64,000 nucleotides of DNA, from contig JARGOB010000007.1 of the NCBI GenBank assembly GCA_029212925.1, forward strand, positions 1 through 64,000, read 5' to 3'. The notes under the pieces are model-generated. The model had not been told where the DNA came from and did no database searches. It saw only the letters and a program-made list of their open reading frames with translations. Shown one piece after another: positions 1 to 8,301 of the stretch; the stretch's first letter is position 1, and each line of letters opens with the position of its first letter. The position numbers and the translations under genes are program-made. The stretch comes from Coxiellaceae bacterium. Lineage in GTDB: Bacteria; Pseudomonadota; Gammaproteobacteria; Coxiellales; Coxiellaceae.

Positions 1-54
1 AACTGTACCAACGTTTAAGTGTGGCTTGCCTCTTTCAAATTTTTCCTTAGACAT
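1..54 (-). CDS. tuf: Elongation factor Tu, N-terminal 18 codons (partial)
   Basis: The reverse strand from position 54 translates as MSKEKFERGKPHLNVGT, the standard N-terminus of bacterial EF-Tu, the GTPase that brings aminoacyl-tRNA to the ribosome. An AGAGGAAG ribosome binding site lies just upstream of the ATG. The gene runs off the left edge of the window. It is the last visible member of a leftward tRNA-Tyr/Gly/Thr-tuf transcription unit, the arrangement known from E. coli tufB. Identification is certain even though only 18 codons are visible. Confidence 0.95.
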   Translation of the reverse strand, partial: MSKEKFERGKPHLNVGTV

Positions 55-120
55 CGAGTCTTCCTCTAAATCAAAAATTAAACAAAAACAAAATGTTGCA
101 ACAACATTCCAGCTAAATCC

Positions 121-195
<75 letters not shown>

Positions 196-203
196 AGCAA
201 TTA

Positions 204-274
204 AGCGGGTGATGGGAATCGAACCCACACCATCAGCTTGGAAGGCTGAGGTTCTACCGTTGAACTACACCCGC
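204..274 (-). tRNA. tRNA-Gly (TCC anticodon)
   Basis: The reverse strand begins GCGGGTGTAGTTCAACGG and closes with CACCCGC plus a T discriminator. The anticodon loop CTTCCAA reads TCC and the T-loop is GGTTCGATTCC. CCA is not encoded, unlike in the adjacent tRNA-Thr. It lies only eight bases upstream of the tRNA-Thr, so the two must be processed from one transcript. This corresponds to glyT of E. coli. Confidence 0.96.
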
Positions 275-373
275 GAGCCAAATGATAGAACACAAAAGAC
301 AAAAAAAATGATTAATATCAAAAGCTTGCCTTCCCTCAATCTCCTGTGATCTATCCTCTGATCCAATCTATTC

Positions 374-455
374 TGGAGGGGGGAGGATTCGAACCTCCGA
401 AGGCTGAGCCGCCAGATTTACAGTCTGGTCCCTTTGACCGCTCGGGTACCCCTCC
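374..455 (-). tRNA. tRNA-Tyr (GTA anticodon)
   Basis: This is a class II tRNA with a long variable arm. The 7-bp acceptor stem GGAGGGG pairs with CCCCTCC, the D arm is CCCGAGCGG, the anticodon loop holds GTA (GACTGTAAATC) and the T-loop is GGTTCGAATCC. CCA is not encoded. It is the promoter-proximal member of the tRNA-tuf operon, equivalent to tyrU. The extra thrU copy that precedes tyrU in E. coli is absent here. Confidence 0.96.
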
Positions 456-470
456 CTAAAATAGCCCGTT

Positions 471-499
471 ATTGTCGTTACTTCGGCCCCTCTTGTCAA
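471..499 (-). promoter_or_regulatory. Promoter of the tRNA-Tyr/Gly/Thr-tuf operon
   Basis: On the reverse strand a perfect -35 box TTGACA (499-494) is followed after exactly 17 bases by GACAAT (476-471). A C/G-rich stretch (CGGGC) then lies where a discriminator is expected, about 15 bases before the tRNA-Tyr 5' end. A strong -35 plus a GC-rich discriminator is typical of stringently controlled stable-RNA promoters. Confidence 0.75.
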
Positions 500-631
500 C
501 TAAAAGATCGAGCTTTTTTAAGCTATTTTGCTGCAATATTCCAATATGTTGTAACCCTTTGCTACTGGACAAGTGAAACGATCTCCATTAGCATTGGCTC
601 CGTCTACTAAGGTTAAGGAACATAACACCCC

Positions 632-1636
632 ATGCAAGCGACTAAAGCGGTGACAACGGCTGTCTCACTCGATGAAATACGCGCGCCTGTCCAGGCGGAT
701 TTTGATGCCGTCAATCGCCTCATCACCGATGAATTATTCTCAGATGTTCCATTAATTCAAGAAGTTGCGAGACATATCGTCAGCAGCGGCGGCAAGCGCT
801 TACGTCCACTATTGGTACTATTGAGCGCCAACGCTTGTGGACACCAAGGACAAGAACAACACGAATTAGCCACAGTCATCGAATTTATTCACACCGCCAC
901 CTTATTACATGACGATGTTGTCGATAAAACTGACCTTCGCCGTGGCGAACAAACCGCCAATCATGTCTGGGGCAACTCTGCCAGCGTATTGGTTGGTGAC
1001 TTTCTGTATTCACGCTCTTTTCAGATACTCGCCAAACGCGCTAACGTTAAAGTTACTAAAGTTCTGGCTGATTCGACTAACATAATCTCTGAAGGTGAAG
1101 TGCTACAACTGATCCATCAACATGATACCGACCTATCGAAAGAGCATTATTTGCGTGTTATCGAACGTAAAACCGCTGAATTATTCCAGGCCGCATGCCA
1201 AATTGGCGCACTGATTGGTCAACCAGATAACAATGAACTGCAGCAAAGCATGCGTCAGTTCGGCCATGACTTTGGTGTCGCCTATCAAATCATTGACGAT
1301 ATATTAGATTACATGGCTGACCCAGATGTTTCCGGTAAAGCAATCGGTAACGATTTACGTGAAGGTAAAATCACACTGCCTTTATTACGCACACTAGAAA
1401 CCTGCACTGACGAAACCCGCAAACTAATTCACCACGTCATAGATAAAGGTGCCGATGACCAACAATTACAAACCCTAGTCACTGCCGTTAAACAAAGCGA
1501 TGCCTACACCTATTGCATCAACGAAGCTAATCGTTATATTGATAACGCACTAAAGCACCTCGATGCACTACCCGCTTCTGATTGCAAACAATCACTGATC
1601 CAAATGTGTCAGTTTATCTTAGAACGTCACTACTGA
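632..1636 (+). CDS. ispB: Octaprenyl/polyprenyl diphosphate synthase
   Basis: This is a 334 residue trans-isoprenyl diphosphate synthase that makes the long polyprenyl tail of ubiquinone from farnesyl diphosphate and isopentenyl diphosphate. Both aspartate-rich metal-binding motifs are visible: the first, LLHDDVVDKTD, near residues 91-101, and the second, QIIDDILDY, near 222-230. The SSGGKRLRPLL substrate-binding segment near residue 52 is also present. Length agrees with E. coli IspB (323). A TAAGGAA ribosome binding site precedes the ATG by about 11 bases. It is monocistronic and divergent from the tRNA operon. Its last 7 bases overlap the convergent membrane-protein gene. Octaprenyl specificity is inferred from the family, not from sequence. 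Confidence 0.93.
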   Translation: MQATKAVTTAVSLDEIRAPVQADFDAVNRLITDELFSDVPLIQEVARHIVSSGGKRLRPLLVLLSANACGHQGQEQHELATVIEFIHTATLLHDDVVDKTDLRRGEQTANHVWGNSASVLVGDFLYSRSFQILAKRANVKVTKVLADSTNIISEGEVLQLIHQHDTDLSKEHYLRVIERKTAELFQAACQIGALIGQPDNNELQQSMRQFGHDFGVAYQIIDDILDYMADPDVSGKAIGNDLREGKITLPLLRTLETCTDETRKLIHHVIDKGADDQQLQTLVTAVKQSDAYTYCINEANRYIDNALKHLDALPASDCKQSLIQMCQFILERHY

Positions 1637-2307
1637 TGAGGACTTAACACACCACCGTTTTCTAGCTGCTTGTCGGCTACATAAGCTGCTGGGTCAGCAT
1701 CTACATCATCACCCACTGACTGCGCTTTTATATTCTCAAACAAGCTGTTGCCAGCAAGGGTTTCAGTGTTACGACACAGTGTATTTTTTACATCTCTAAT
1801 AAGCCCAAAAGTAATGCTAGTCATCACTACACAGCTTGCTATAGCACGATAAGGTTGATCATAAGCAAACTGATTGGTTTGGAAGCAAATTGGTAGCAAT
1901 ACAGCAGCAACCGGCGCATAGCTTGTTAAACTATCTTGCGCCAAAGGAGAGATCACACTCATATCCACCTTAGCTAACGCTTGACGCGTGCTCTGCAACA
2001 CCAGCCCAGCAGTAAAAGTCAGCAAAATGTTATAAGCCATAGTTAAACTTAAACCAACAGTACTCCCCTTCGATGTATCAGCACCGAACATTAACTGCCC
2101 GGCAGATAAAACTGAATTCATCGCAGCTAAAGAGAAAACAAAAACACTACCCATAAAAATAAATGCAGATGCATCGCTCATGTTGTGCGAACCGTGCGTT
2201 TCACCAAAAACATCACCAGCTGGCTCACGGCGACGCCGCGGCGTCCGCGAACGACCGCGCGATCGTGCGTTACTAAGATCCCTATTAGACCTACTAGATC
2301 CAGACAT
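1630..2307 (-). CDS. Multi-pass membrane protein with Arg/Ser-rich N-terminus, unknown function
   Basis: I do not recognise this family. The ATG at 2307 is preferred to one six codons upstream because an AAGGGG ribosome binding site ends six bases before it. The first 35 residues are strongly basic and Ser-rich (RSRGRSRTPRRRRE), resembling a eukaryotic nuclear or SR-type segment. Four hydrophobic stretches follow, near residues 47-70, 86-107, 126-142 and 153-170, and then a polar acidic tail. The style (small, few membrane helices, unusual soluble end) recurs at 3777 and 21344 in this window. Such proteins are common among secreted effectors of Legionellales, but nothing here proves secretion. 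It overlaps the ispB end by 7 bases. Confidence 0.7.
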   Translation of the reverse strand: MSGSSRSNRDLSNARSRGRSRTPRRRREPAGDVFGETHGSHNMSDASAFIFMGSVFVFSLAAMNSVLSAGQLMFGADTSKGSTVGLSLTMAYNILLTFTAGLVLQSTRQALAKVDMSVISPLAQDSLTSYAPVAAVLLPICFQTNQFAYDQPYRAIASCVVMTSITFGLIRDVKNTLCRNTETLAGNSLFENIKAQSVGDDVDADPAAYVADKQLENGGVLSPHQ

Positions 2308-2493
2308 ACAACACCCCTTATTCATAAATATATTTCAAGATAGTTTTGTGTATATCGAATAAGTTTGCAAGCGAGCGCACTAAAAATAATATTTACTTAA
2401 GCATTTTAATCATCAAAGATCATAAAGTTGAATTAAATCATCATAGGTATATCATACAATAAACGCGTCACCACCTACCAACAAGGAAGTAAA

Positions 2494-3681
2494 ATGGCCA
2501 ATGCAGACCTGTCCAGTCGTCACAAAATGCTACATGCACTGATATGCTTTTTTGTTGTACCCATGTCAGGCTTAGGCATCGACATATACACACCTTCCTT
2601 ACCAAGCATCATGCATTATTTTAGTGCAGACAGTAACGCGGCCAAATATTCGATTTCAATTTATATTTTAAGCATCGGTATTTTTCAGCCAATCGTCGGC
2701 CCCTTGTCAGACAGCCTCGGCAGAAAATGGTTCGTCATATTCGGCCTTGGCGCAACAGTAATTATGATGTGGCTAGCAACACTATCCACTTCCATACATA
2801 TGCTATGGGCTATTCGATTCTTTCAAGGCATGACCATCTCCTTTGCTTTAGTGCCAGCACGTGCTTTATTAAAAGACTTATTCGATGGCGATGAATTTAA
2901 AAGAAGCATAAACACTTTAACCGTTGTCTGGGCATTGGGACCACTTATCGCACCTTACATAGGTGGCTACATTCAAACCTACTGGGGCTGGAAAGCCAAC
3001 TTTTATACGCTAGCTATCTATGCATTCGTAGCTGCACTCTTTGCTTGTGCCGTTTTAAAGGAAACCATTCCCCAAAGACAACCTCTGCACTTTGGCAAGA
3101 TGCTAGCTAGCTACGGCTTAATATTAAAAAACACTGAATTCCTAAAAAGCACATTAGTTCAATCGATGTGTTACTGCCATATTGTTGTCTACGGCGTGCT
3201 TGGTTCATTCCTCATTCAAGCCAGCATGCATTACAGTGCCGTTGTCTTTGGTCAAACAGCATTAGCCGTAGGTTGCGCTTGGTTGATCGGAAATTTGTTT
3301 AATCGTTTTATTTCGCAAATCAGCGACACTAAAAAAGCATTATATTGTTGCGTTGGCGGATTACTTACTTCAATAATAATGATCATACTCGCCGCGCTGG
3401 GCCACTTCAGCCTCAATAGCTTACTAATTCCCGTATTATTTATTACCTTCTTTGCCAGCATTATCTATCCAATCCTATTTGGCAATGCCATTGCGTTATT
3501 CCCCAAACACGCGGCCACAGCTAGTGCCGTTAATGTTGGTCTGGTGATGATTTTTGTCAGTGTGTTAACTACCATTAGCTCCAGTATTCATGATGCTAAT
3601 CTTTTTCCCATCAGCATTACTTATTTTATTTTTTGGTGCGTATCGCTAGTAATGTACCCTTCGCTATTTAAGCGTCTTTAA
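2494..3681 (+). CDS. MFS drug exporter, Bcr/CflA type
   Basis: This is a 395 residue major facilitator transporter with about 12 hydrophobic segments, expected in the inner membrane as a drug/proton antiporter. The GIDIYTPSLPSI segment at the end of helix 1 is characteristic of the Bcr/CflA subfamily. Motif A appears as GPLSDSLGRKW near residues 69-79. The substrate cannot be read from sequence; the family includes bicyclomycin, chloramphenicol and florfenicol exporters. An AAGGAAG ribosome binding site precedes the ATG. It stands alone, with no neighbouring regulator or membrane-fusion gene. Confidence 0.88.
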   Translation: MANADLSSRHKMLHALICFFVVPMSGLGIDIYTPSLPSIMHYFSADSNAAKYSISIYILSIGIFQPIVGPLSDSLGRKWFVIFGLGATVIMMWLATLSTSIHMLWAIRFFQGMTISFALVPARALLKDLFDGDEFKRSINTLTVVWALGPLIAPYIGGYIQTYWGWKANFYTLAIYAFVAALFACAVLKETIPQRQPLHFGKMLASYGLILKNTEFLKSTLVQSMCYCHIVVYGVLGSFLIQASMHYSAVVFGQTALAVGCAWLIGNLFNRFISQISDTKKALYCCVGGLLTSIIMIILAALGHFSLNSLLIPVLFITFFASIIYPILFGNAIALFPKHAATASAVNVGLVMIFVSVLTTISSSIHDANLFPISITYFIFWCVSLVMYPSLFKRL

Positions 3682-3776
3682 TCTGTTGTTAAGGTTTTTT
3701 CCTGCCAATGATAAAGACAGCATGAAATCAGCTGTGCTAGCATGTTCGCGGAGAATATTAATGGGGGAGACAATTC

Positions 3777-4415
3777 ATGGGAACCAGCAGACTTCAGCCA
3801 AGACAGCCAAGTAGTCATCGCGATGTAGATTCATCACAACATTTTCATAGTTCAGCTAAATATTTAGCGGCTACCATGCTTAGCTTTACCGGAGGAAGCA
3901 CGGTATTACTGCATGAATTAATGCACCATCGCCGGCCCGGTGTTTATTATATCGGTGATTTCTTTTTACTGGCTTCAATAGCGTTAGCCGCGAAATCCGG
4001 CATCGAACTTCTTCGTGGCCTGAAGAAAATTAGCCCGGCAAATATCCAGATACAAGGTGCTTCCAAGTCTTTCCTTTCTGATGGCGAGACACAAGGCACG
4101 AAGCCACTATGCGGCATTAACAGCCGTGCCTTTAAATCAGCAGCCATCGGCTTTGCCGCCGTCGGTTTAATCGCAAGCTTTGGTGCAGTGATTGACGAAA
4201 ACTACCGCATTCATAAAGGGCTGGATAAAGGCATCACACTACTCACTGAATGGGTGCTCGGCTTTGGCTTAGCAGCAACCGCCATAGCAGCTTCCGCTGC
4301 TGTGTTAGCCGTAAAACAAACGGTATGGGAAAGAAAGCACCCCGTAGACACGACGCCTTATGCTCTCAACTACGAAGAGAGAGGCTGCCTCGGAAATTTT
4401 TGCTTCGGTAGTTAA
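3777..4415 (+). CDS. Small multi-pass membrane protein, unknown function
   Basis: A 212 residue protein that I cannot assign. A GGGGGAG ribosome binding site seven bases before the ATG makes the start firm. After a polar N-terminus rich in Ser, His and Gln (residues 1-28) there are four hydrophobic segments, near 31-48, 59-79, 121-141 and 155-183, separated by a charged loop of about 40 residues. It is followed by a clear rho-independent terminator, so it forms its own transcription unit. Its architecture resembles the membrane proteins at 1630 and 21344, which suggests a lineage-specific family. Confidence 0.7.
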   Translation: MGTSRLQPRQPSSHRDVDSSQHFHSSAKYLAATMLSFTGGSTVLLHELMHHRRPGVYYIGDFFLLASIALAAKSGIELLRGLKKISPANIQIQGASKSFLSDGETQGTKPLCGINSRAFKSAAIGFAAVGLIASFGAVIDENYRIHKGLDKGITLLTEWVLGFGLAATAIAASAAVLAVKQTVWERKHPVDTTPYALNYEERGCLGNFCFGS

Positions 4416-4418
4416 TTT

Positions 4419-4446
4419 TAAAGGGCGCAGAAAGCGCCCTTTTTTA
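4419..4446 (+). terminator. Rho-independent terminator between convergent genes
   Basis: A 9-bp perfect stem AAAGGGCGC/GCGCCCTTT with an AGAAA loop is followed by six T residues. It sits directly after the stop of the 212 residue membrane protein. On the other strand the stem ends in a weaker T-rich tract, so it may also serve the leftward gene that ends at 4453. Confidence 0.9.
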
Positions 4447-4452
4447 CACCTA

Positions 4453-7260
4453 TCACATAGGTTGCACAGGTTGTGGTACATGACTTTGTAATAAACTGTC
4501 GAGCTTATCCAAAACCTTACGCATTCTTTCTGTCGTTTTACGCGCCCCCATACCACCAAACAAACCATTGCTGCTTTCTAATGGATGTCGATCCTTACGA
4601 CTTCGCTTAAATGAATCATGGCGATGTTGATCCATATGAAAATGCCTAGGACCCGCTTCATAATTACCTTCATCATCAAACAAACGCAGTGAGTAATGCA
4701 AGTTAGGCAGCTTATGATGCAAACCGGCTAAGGCCGTTCTTAAATCATCCACAGAGGTAGCTTTAGCTATTACCTCACAGTACAACTGCATACCTTGCGC
4801 CTTTGCTCTACCCATCATATGAAAACGGTATCTACGCTTCTCCGATGCTGACAACGCAGACAGTGGCTTTGCAGCAAAACGCTTTTCCATTGACTCAAAT
4901 TTTTCAACCAAATGCTCAATGCGTTTTTGAAAACCACTAAACACATTAGAATTAAACAGCGCTTCTTTTAAGTCAAACAGCTGTTGATCATCATTCTTAT
5001 AATAACGCCCCCAGTCCTTTATCATCGGCGTGAATTCATTGCTATTGCGATCACTCCAGGTAACATCTACCGGCCGTCGCTGCGGCTCACTGCGGCCAAC
5101 CACCTCACCGTGTTTTCGCAATTCGTCGACCTTCACACGTAATGCGGCACGTAATCCCGTATACTTTCTTGTCACTAAATGATGCAATGTAATCGGTCGA
5201 CTGGGAACACCCGTTTCTGCAACCGAATCAATCATGTCTTCTTTAACACGTTTACGCAGTTGCTTATGTGCGTCCAGCGCCAACTCGCAGGCTTGCTTTA
5301 CTTCACCGGCAGCTGTCTCACGCATCCCCCACCGCTCAAGCACACCCGTATGGCTCCTTACATCACTGCCATATAACTGCAACCTCAATGCATTTGCTTG
5401 CGCAATTTCCGCAGAGATATTATCCAAATACAATGAAATATTTAAATTCGCAAAGTCACCGAGCACATCGCGTCCACCCGGCACTAAATGTGCCTCCTGC
5501 ATTTTACGCCAAACTTTTTTTACACCCTGCCAATCAACACGCTTAACATCCACCTGAGCCAATGAAGAACATCGTGCCATAGTAATTTTTGCATCTGCTA
5601 TCGCAACAGTAAGCTCATCCAATAGCTCCATCGCTTTATTGGCTCGCACAAGACTATGGTACATCTCCGTATGAAGCGCGGTTATAATTTGAAACTGCTT
5701 ACTGCGCCTTGCATCCAAGTCAAGTCGTGCCGAATCACTTAATCTCGATTCATCCAGGTGCGTTCTAGGGTCAGGCATATCCGCTAAACCAGCATCGACA
5801 GCCACCCAGTCTTTATCCATATTTCTCGCCGATAACACGCCACGGAAATCATCCGACCGACGGCCCATCCCCCAATCATCCGCAGCTAATGGCTTCATTC
5901 CTTCTATAAATGGCTGGCAATTTTTTACTGCACCACGAGTGCTGGTTTCAACAAAATAAGGGACATCTTTACCTTCACGTTCAAAATTAACACCAAAATT
6001 AAATAGCGCTTTGGCTCGTGCATATTCAACCGTCTCATGCTTTGTTTCGTCAGGTTTTAATAATTTCGCACTAGCCTCCTCCACCTCAGCTAAACGACCG
6101 AAGTTTTCAGCAATATTAACCCCTTGAAATAAATCAGCCCTAACGTGTTCATTCATTTTAAAACACAACAACTGACCGGCTTCTCCATCACGGCCTTTCT
6201 TTACTAGCATTAAGCCTGCTTGAATTTCAACTCGCCTTTGAACCTCAACATCCTCACGGTGCTCCCGCCTAAAGGGAGGTGTCACATGAATGGTATGCGT
6301 TACTCTATCTTCTGTCGTTTTATAATGTTTCGTATACGCTTTTGGCACATAACGTAATTCAAACTCAGCATCAAGCTGGCCTGCTTGCAACCATCTACTC
6401 GGATCTGCCGCACCACCCGCAGCAACAGGCAACTGGTGATAAGCATTATGTTGCATCAACATTTCTATCACAGGAAATAAACGCTGGTGCTGTTTCAACA
6501 ACACCGTTCTAGCCGATAATGAATCACTTCCACTCGCTGGTAACTCACAAATCCTATTGACCTCATCACCCACGAAGCCCATGGCGCTTGCTAATCTTGT
6601 GCGACGCTTATATACATCAGAACGCTCATACTCAGACCCACCAACATTATCATGCGACACTCCCATAACACGCGTCTGACAAGCGGCATGAGTCAAATCA
6701 TGCTGCATCAATGGAGTAATCGTTAACAGCTGCTGTTTGAATTCACTGTGCTTAGGAGCAGACGAATAAGTATCTTCCGAACCGACATCCAAAAGCGACT
6801 CAGGAAGTGTCCAATCTTCTAATGAGCTGACATCATCATCATGACTCGCTGCTGCCTTTTGCTCAAGCTTCCGCCTATACAATTGCGCCCTGGTCACACC
6901 TTGAGTAATGACCAGGCCATCTGTTGATCTACGTGATTTAGCTCGTACAACACTACGCGGCTTGGGACGCGGCTTGGGTGGCACATACTGAGGCTGACTG
7001 CCTACTGGTTCTTGGCTTGCTCGATATGCTGAGCGTTCCCTCTCCGTTAGCAATGCATGCTTAACACCTTCACTCTGATCATGTTTTTCTAACACAGTGC
7101 TTAGGCCAACTGCTCGCTCCTGTCTAGCTACTTCAGCCAACCACGCTTCTTTTGTCTTAGTGTGACGCCCAACCGTAGCTGCAACTGACGACGCATCGTC
7201 ATCGGTACGTGATTGCAATGCGTATTTATTGGCGCTTAATAACTTTAAACTGAAAAACAT
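4453..7260 (-). CDS. Large protein of unknown function (935 aa), effector-like
   Basis: I do not recognise the family. The ATG at 7260 is chosen over a TTG six codons upstream because GAAGGGAG lies at the correct distance before it. The first ~150 residues are basic and Pro/Arg-rich (KPRPKPRSVVRAKSRRS near residue 100), compatible with a disordered or nuclear-targeting segment. The remainder is hydrophilic and largely helical, with no signal peptide, no transmembrane segment and no recognisable catalytic motif. Such size, single-gene context and lack of bacterial housekeeping features are typical of Dot/Icm-type secreted proteins, but that is inference. It shares a terminator region with the convergent gene at 3777. 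Confidence 0.72.
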   Translation of the reverse strand: MFFSLKLLSANKYALQSRTDDDASSVAATVGRHTKTKEAWLAEVARQERAVGLSTVLEKHDQSEGVKHALLTERERSAYRASQEPVGSQPQYVPPKPRPKPRSVVRAKSRRSTDGLVITQGVTRAQLYRRKLEQKAAASHDDDVSSLEDWTLPESLLDVGSEDTYSSAPKHSEFKQQLLTITPLMQHDLTHAACQTRVMGVSHDNVGGSEYERSDVYKRRTRLASAMGFVGDEVNRICELPASGSDSLSARTVLLKQHQRLFPVIEMLMQHNAYHQLPVAAGGAADPSRWLQAGQLDAEFELRYVPKAYTKHYKTTEDRVTHTIHVTPPFRREHREDVEVQRRVEIQAGLMLVKKGRDGEAGQLLCFKMNEHVRADLFQGVNIAENFGRLAEVEEASAKLLKPDETKHETVEYARAKALFNFGVNFEREGKDVPYFVETSTRGAVKNCQPFIEGMKPLAADDWGMGRRSDDFRGVLSARNMDKDWVAVDAGLADMPDPRTHLDESRLSDSARLDLDARRSKQFQIITALHTEMYHSLVRANKAMELLDELTVAIADAKITMARCSSLAQVDVKRVDWQGVKKVWRKMQEAHLVPGGRDVLGDFANLNISLYLDNISAEIAQANALRLQLYGSDVRSHTGVLERWGMRETAAGEVKQACELALDAHKQLRKRVKEDMIDSVAETGVPSRPITLHHLVTRKYTGLRAALRVKVDELRKHGEVVGRSEPQRRPVDVTWSDRNSNEFTPMIKDWGRYYKNDDQQLFDLKEALFNSNVFSGFQKRIEHLVEKFESMEKRFAAKPLSALSASEKRRYRFHMMGRAKAQGMQLYCEVIAKATSVDDLRTALAGLHHKLPNLHYSLRLFDDEGNYEAGPRHFHMDQHRHDSFKRSRKDRHPLESSNGLFGGMGARKTTERMRKVLDKLDSLLQSHVPQPVQPM

Positions 7261-7416
7261 CGCTCCCTTCTCCCTCAATGTCTTTAGTTCAATACTATTG
7301 GCGAATTATTAAGGAATTCTTAAGGCACATTGTTAACATGATAATAATTTCAATAATATTAGAAGTTTACGTACATTTAGATCGCGGCAGTCATTTAAAC
7401 ATTACTGGCTTTGAGC

Positions 7417-7544
7417 TACAGATCAAGACCAGTGTACCAGGTCTTGCGCGCCTTAAAATGAATCTGATTTAGCTTTCTACGATTCCAACCAGTTGACTGC
7501 ATAGCATGCTCAACTAATCGATTGAAATCATCATGCTTAATCAT
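7417..7544 (-). pseudogene. Truncated AbiEii-type toxin gene (remnant)
   Basis: An ORF of 42 codons starts at ATG 7544, overlapping the last codons of the AbiEi gene by 8 bases (TATGATTAA), which is the usual abiEi-abiEii coupling. The first ~20 residues (MIKHDDFNRLVEHAMQSTGW) resemble the N-terminus of AbiEii nucleotidyltransferase toxins. The reading frame then diverges and stops. The nucleotidyltransferase motif (GGT, DxD) of an intact toxin of about 300 residues is missing, and no remaining toxin sequence is seen before the next gene. I therefore read it as the 5' stub of a deleted toxin. Confidence 0.55.
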
Positions 7545-8076
7545 ACTGTTCACCTGTTTGTGCTAATAAATTAAGGTTACGACCAACACGCTTTAAATCT
7601 CTCACTGCCGCCTGCTTTTTCGCAATACGCAATGGCCTCGCAGCGACTACTTGAATACTGTTTCGAATATCTTCTACCGACCTACTCGTATGAGTAAATT
7701 CAATCACGCCATACGGTGTATGATAAACCTCACTACGCCCTGTAGTCATTACCGTAAGTCGGTCAATCGGCATCTGTGAAATCAACCCATATTCTGACAA
7801 CATAGACTCCAAACTGACATAGCTATATTCGCCACGTCGCAATGCTTTAGCAATATGCTCAATAACATAGGCATCAAAGCAGTGCGCATTGTCATTAACA
7901 TAAACACCCCGACAAGCCCGAACTAACAAATCCGCTTTCACTAAGCGCCTAAGGGACTCATGCAAAGTCTTAGGACTATCCTGAGGAAACATCTTAGCCA
8001 GATCATAAAGATTGAAGACATAACGACCTTGCTTATCCATGCTTCTAAACACTTGATTAGCGGTATTTCTATTCAT
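7537..8076 (-). CDS. abiEi: AbiEi-family antitoxin / transcriptional repressor
   Basis: This 179 residue protein has the layout of type IV toxin-antitoxin AbiEi antitoxins. An N-terminal winged-helix domain (residues ~1-62, ending in LVRACRGVYVN) is followed by the C-terminal antitoxin domain, with the typical segment YVSLESMLSEYGLISQMP near residues 85-102. AbiEi proteins repress their own operon and neutralise the AbiEii nucleotidyltransferase. A TGGAGACTT ribosome binding site precedes the ATG. The expected toxin gene directly downstream is reduced to a short stub, so this is an orphan antitoxin. It may persist as a regulator or as protection against an incoming AbiEii. Confidence 0.8.
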   Translation of the reverse strand: MNRNTANQVFRSMDKQGRYVFNLYDLAKMFPQDSPKTLHESLRRLVKADLLVRACRGVYVNDNAHCFDAYVIEHIAKALRRGEYSYVSLESMLSEYGLISQMPIDRLTVMTTGRSEVYHTPYGVIEFTHTSRSVEDIRNSIQVVAARPLRIAKKQAAVRDLKRVGRNLNLLAQTGEQYD

Positions 8077-8301
8077 TTAAGTCTCCATTTATCCTATATT
8101 GTTATGGCATATCTGTGGACTTAATCGAAATGAAGCTACAACGCTGGCCGAAGGACTTGATAACAATACATTTCGCTGTTAATTACGCAATTGTTCATTA
8201 CGAAACGCTCATTAGAATCCTTTTGGGCATCTGAAAAAGCACCGCTTCGTGTATAGTGGGTGTTTATTTTTGCCGAGCAATGAGTAATGGAGGAACGGGT
8301 G

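Noticed and set aside
5179..5557. Overlapping rightward ORFs within the 935 aa gene
   Set aside because: Antisense shadows with no ribosome binding sites and unlikely composition.
7278..7472. A 64 codon rightward ORF in the gap between the 935 aa gene and the AbiE remnant
   Set aside because: No convincing ribosome binding site or protein-like composition, and it overlaps the toxin stub on the other strand.
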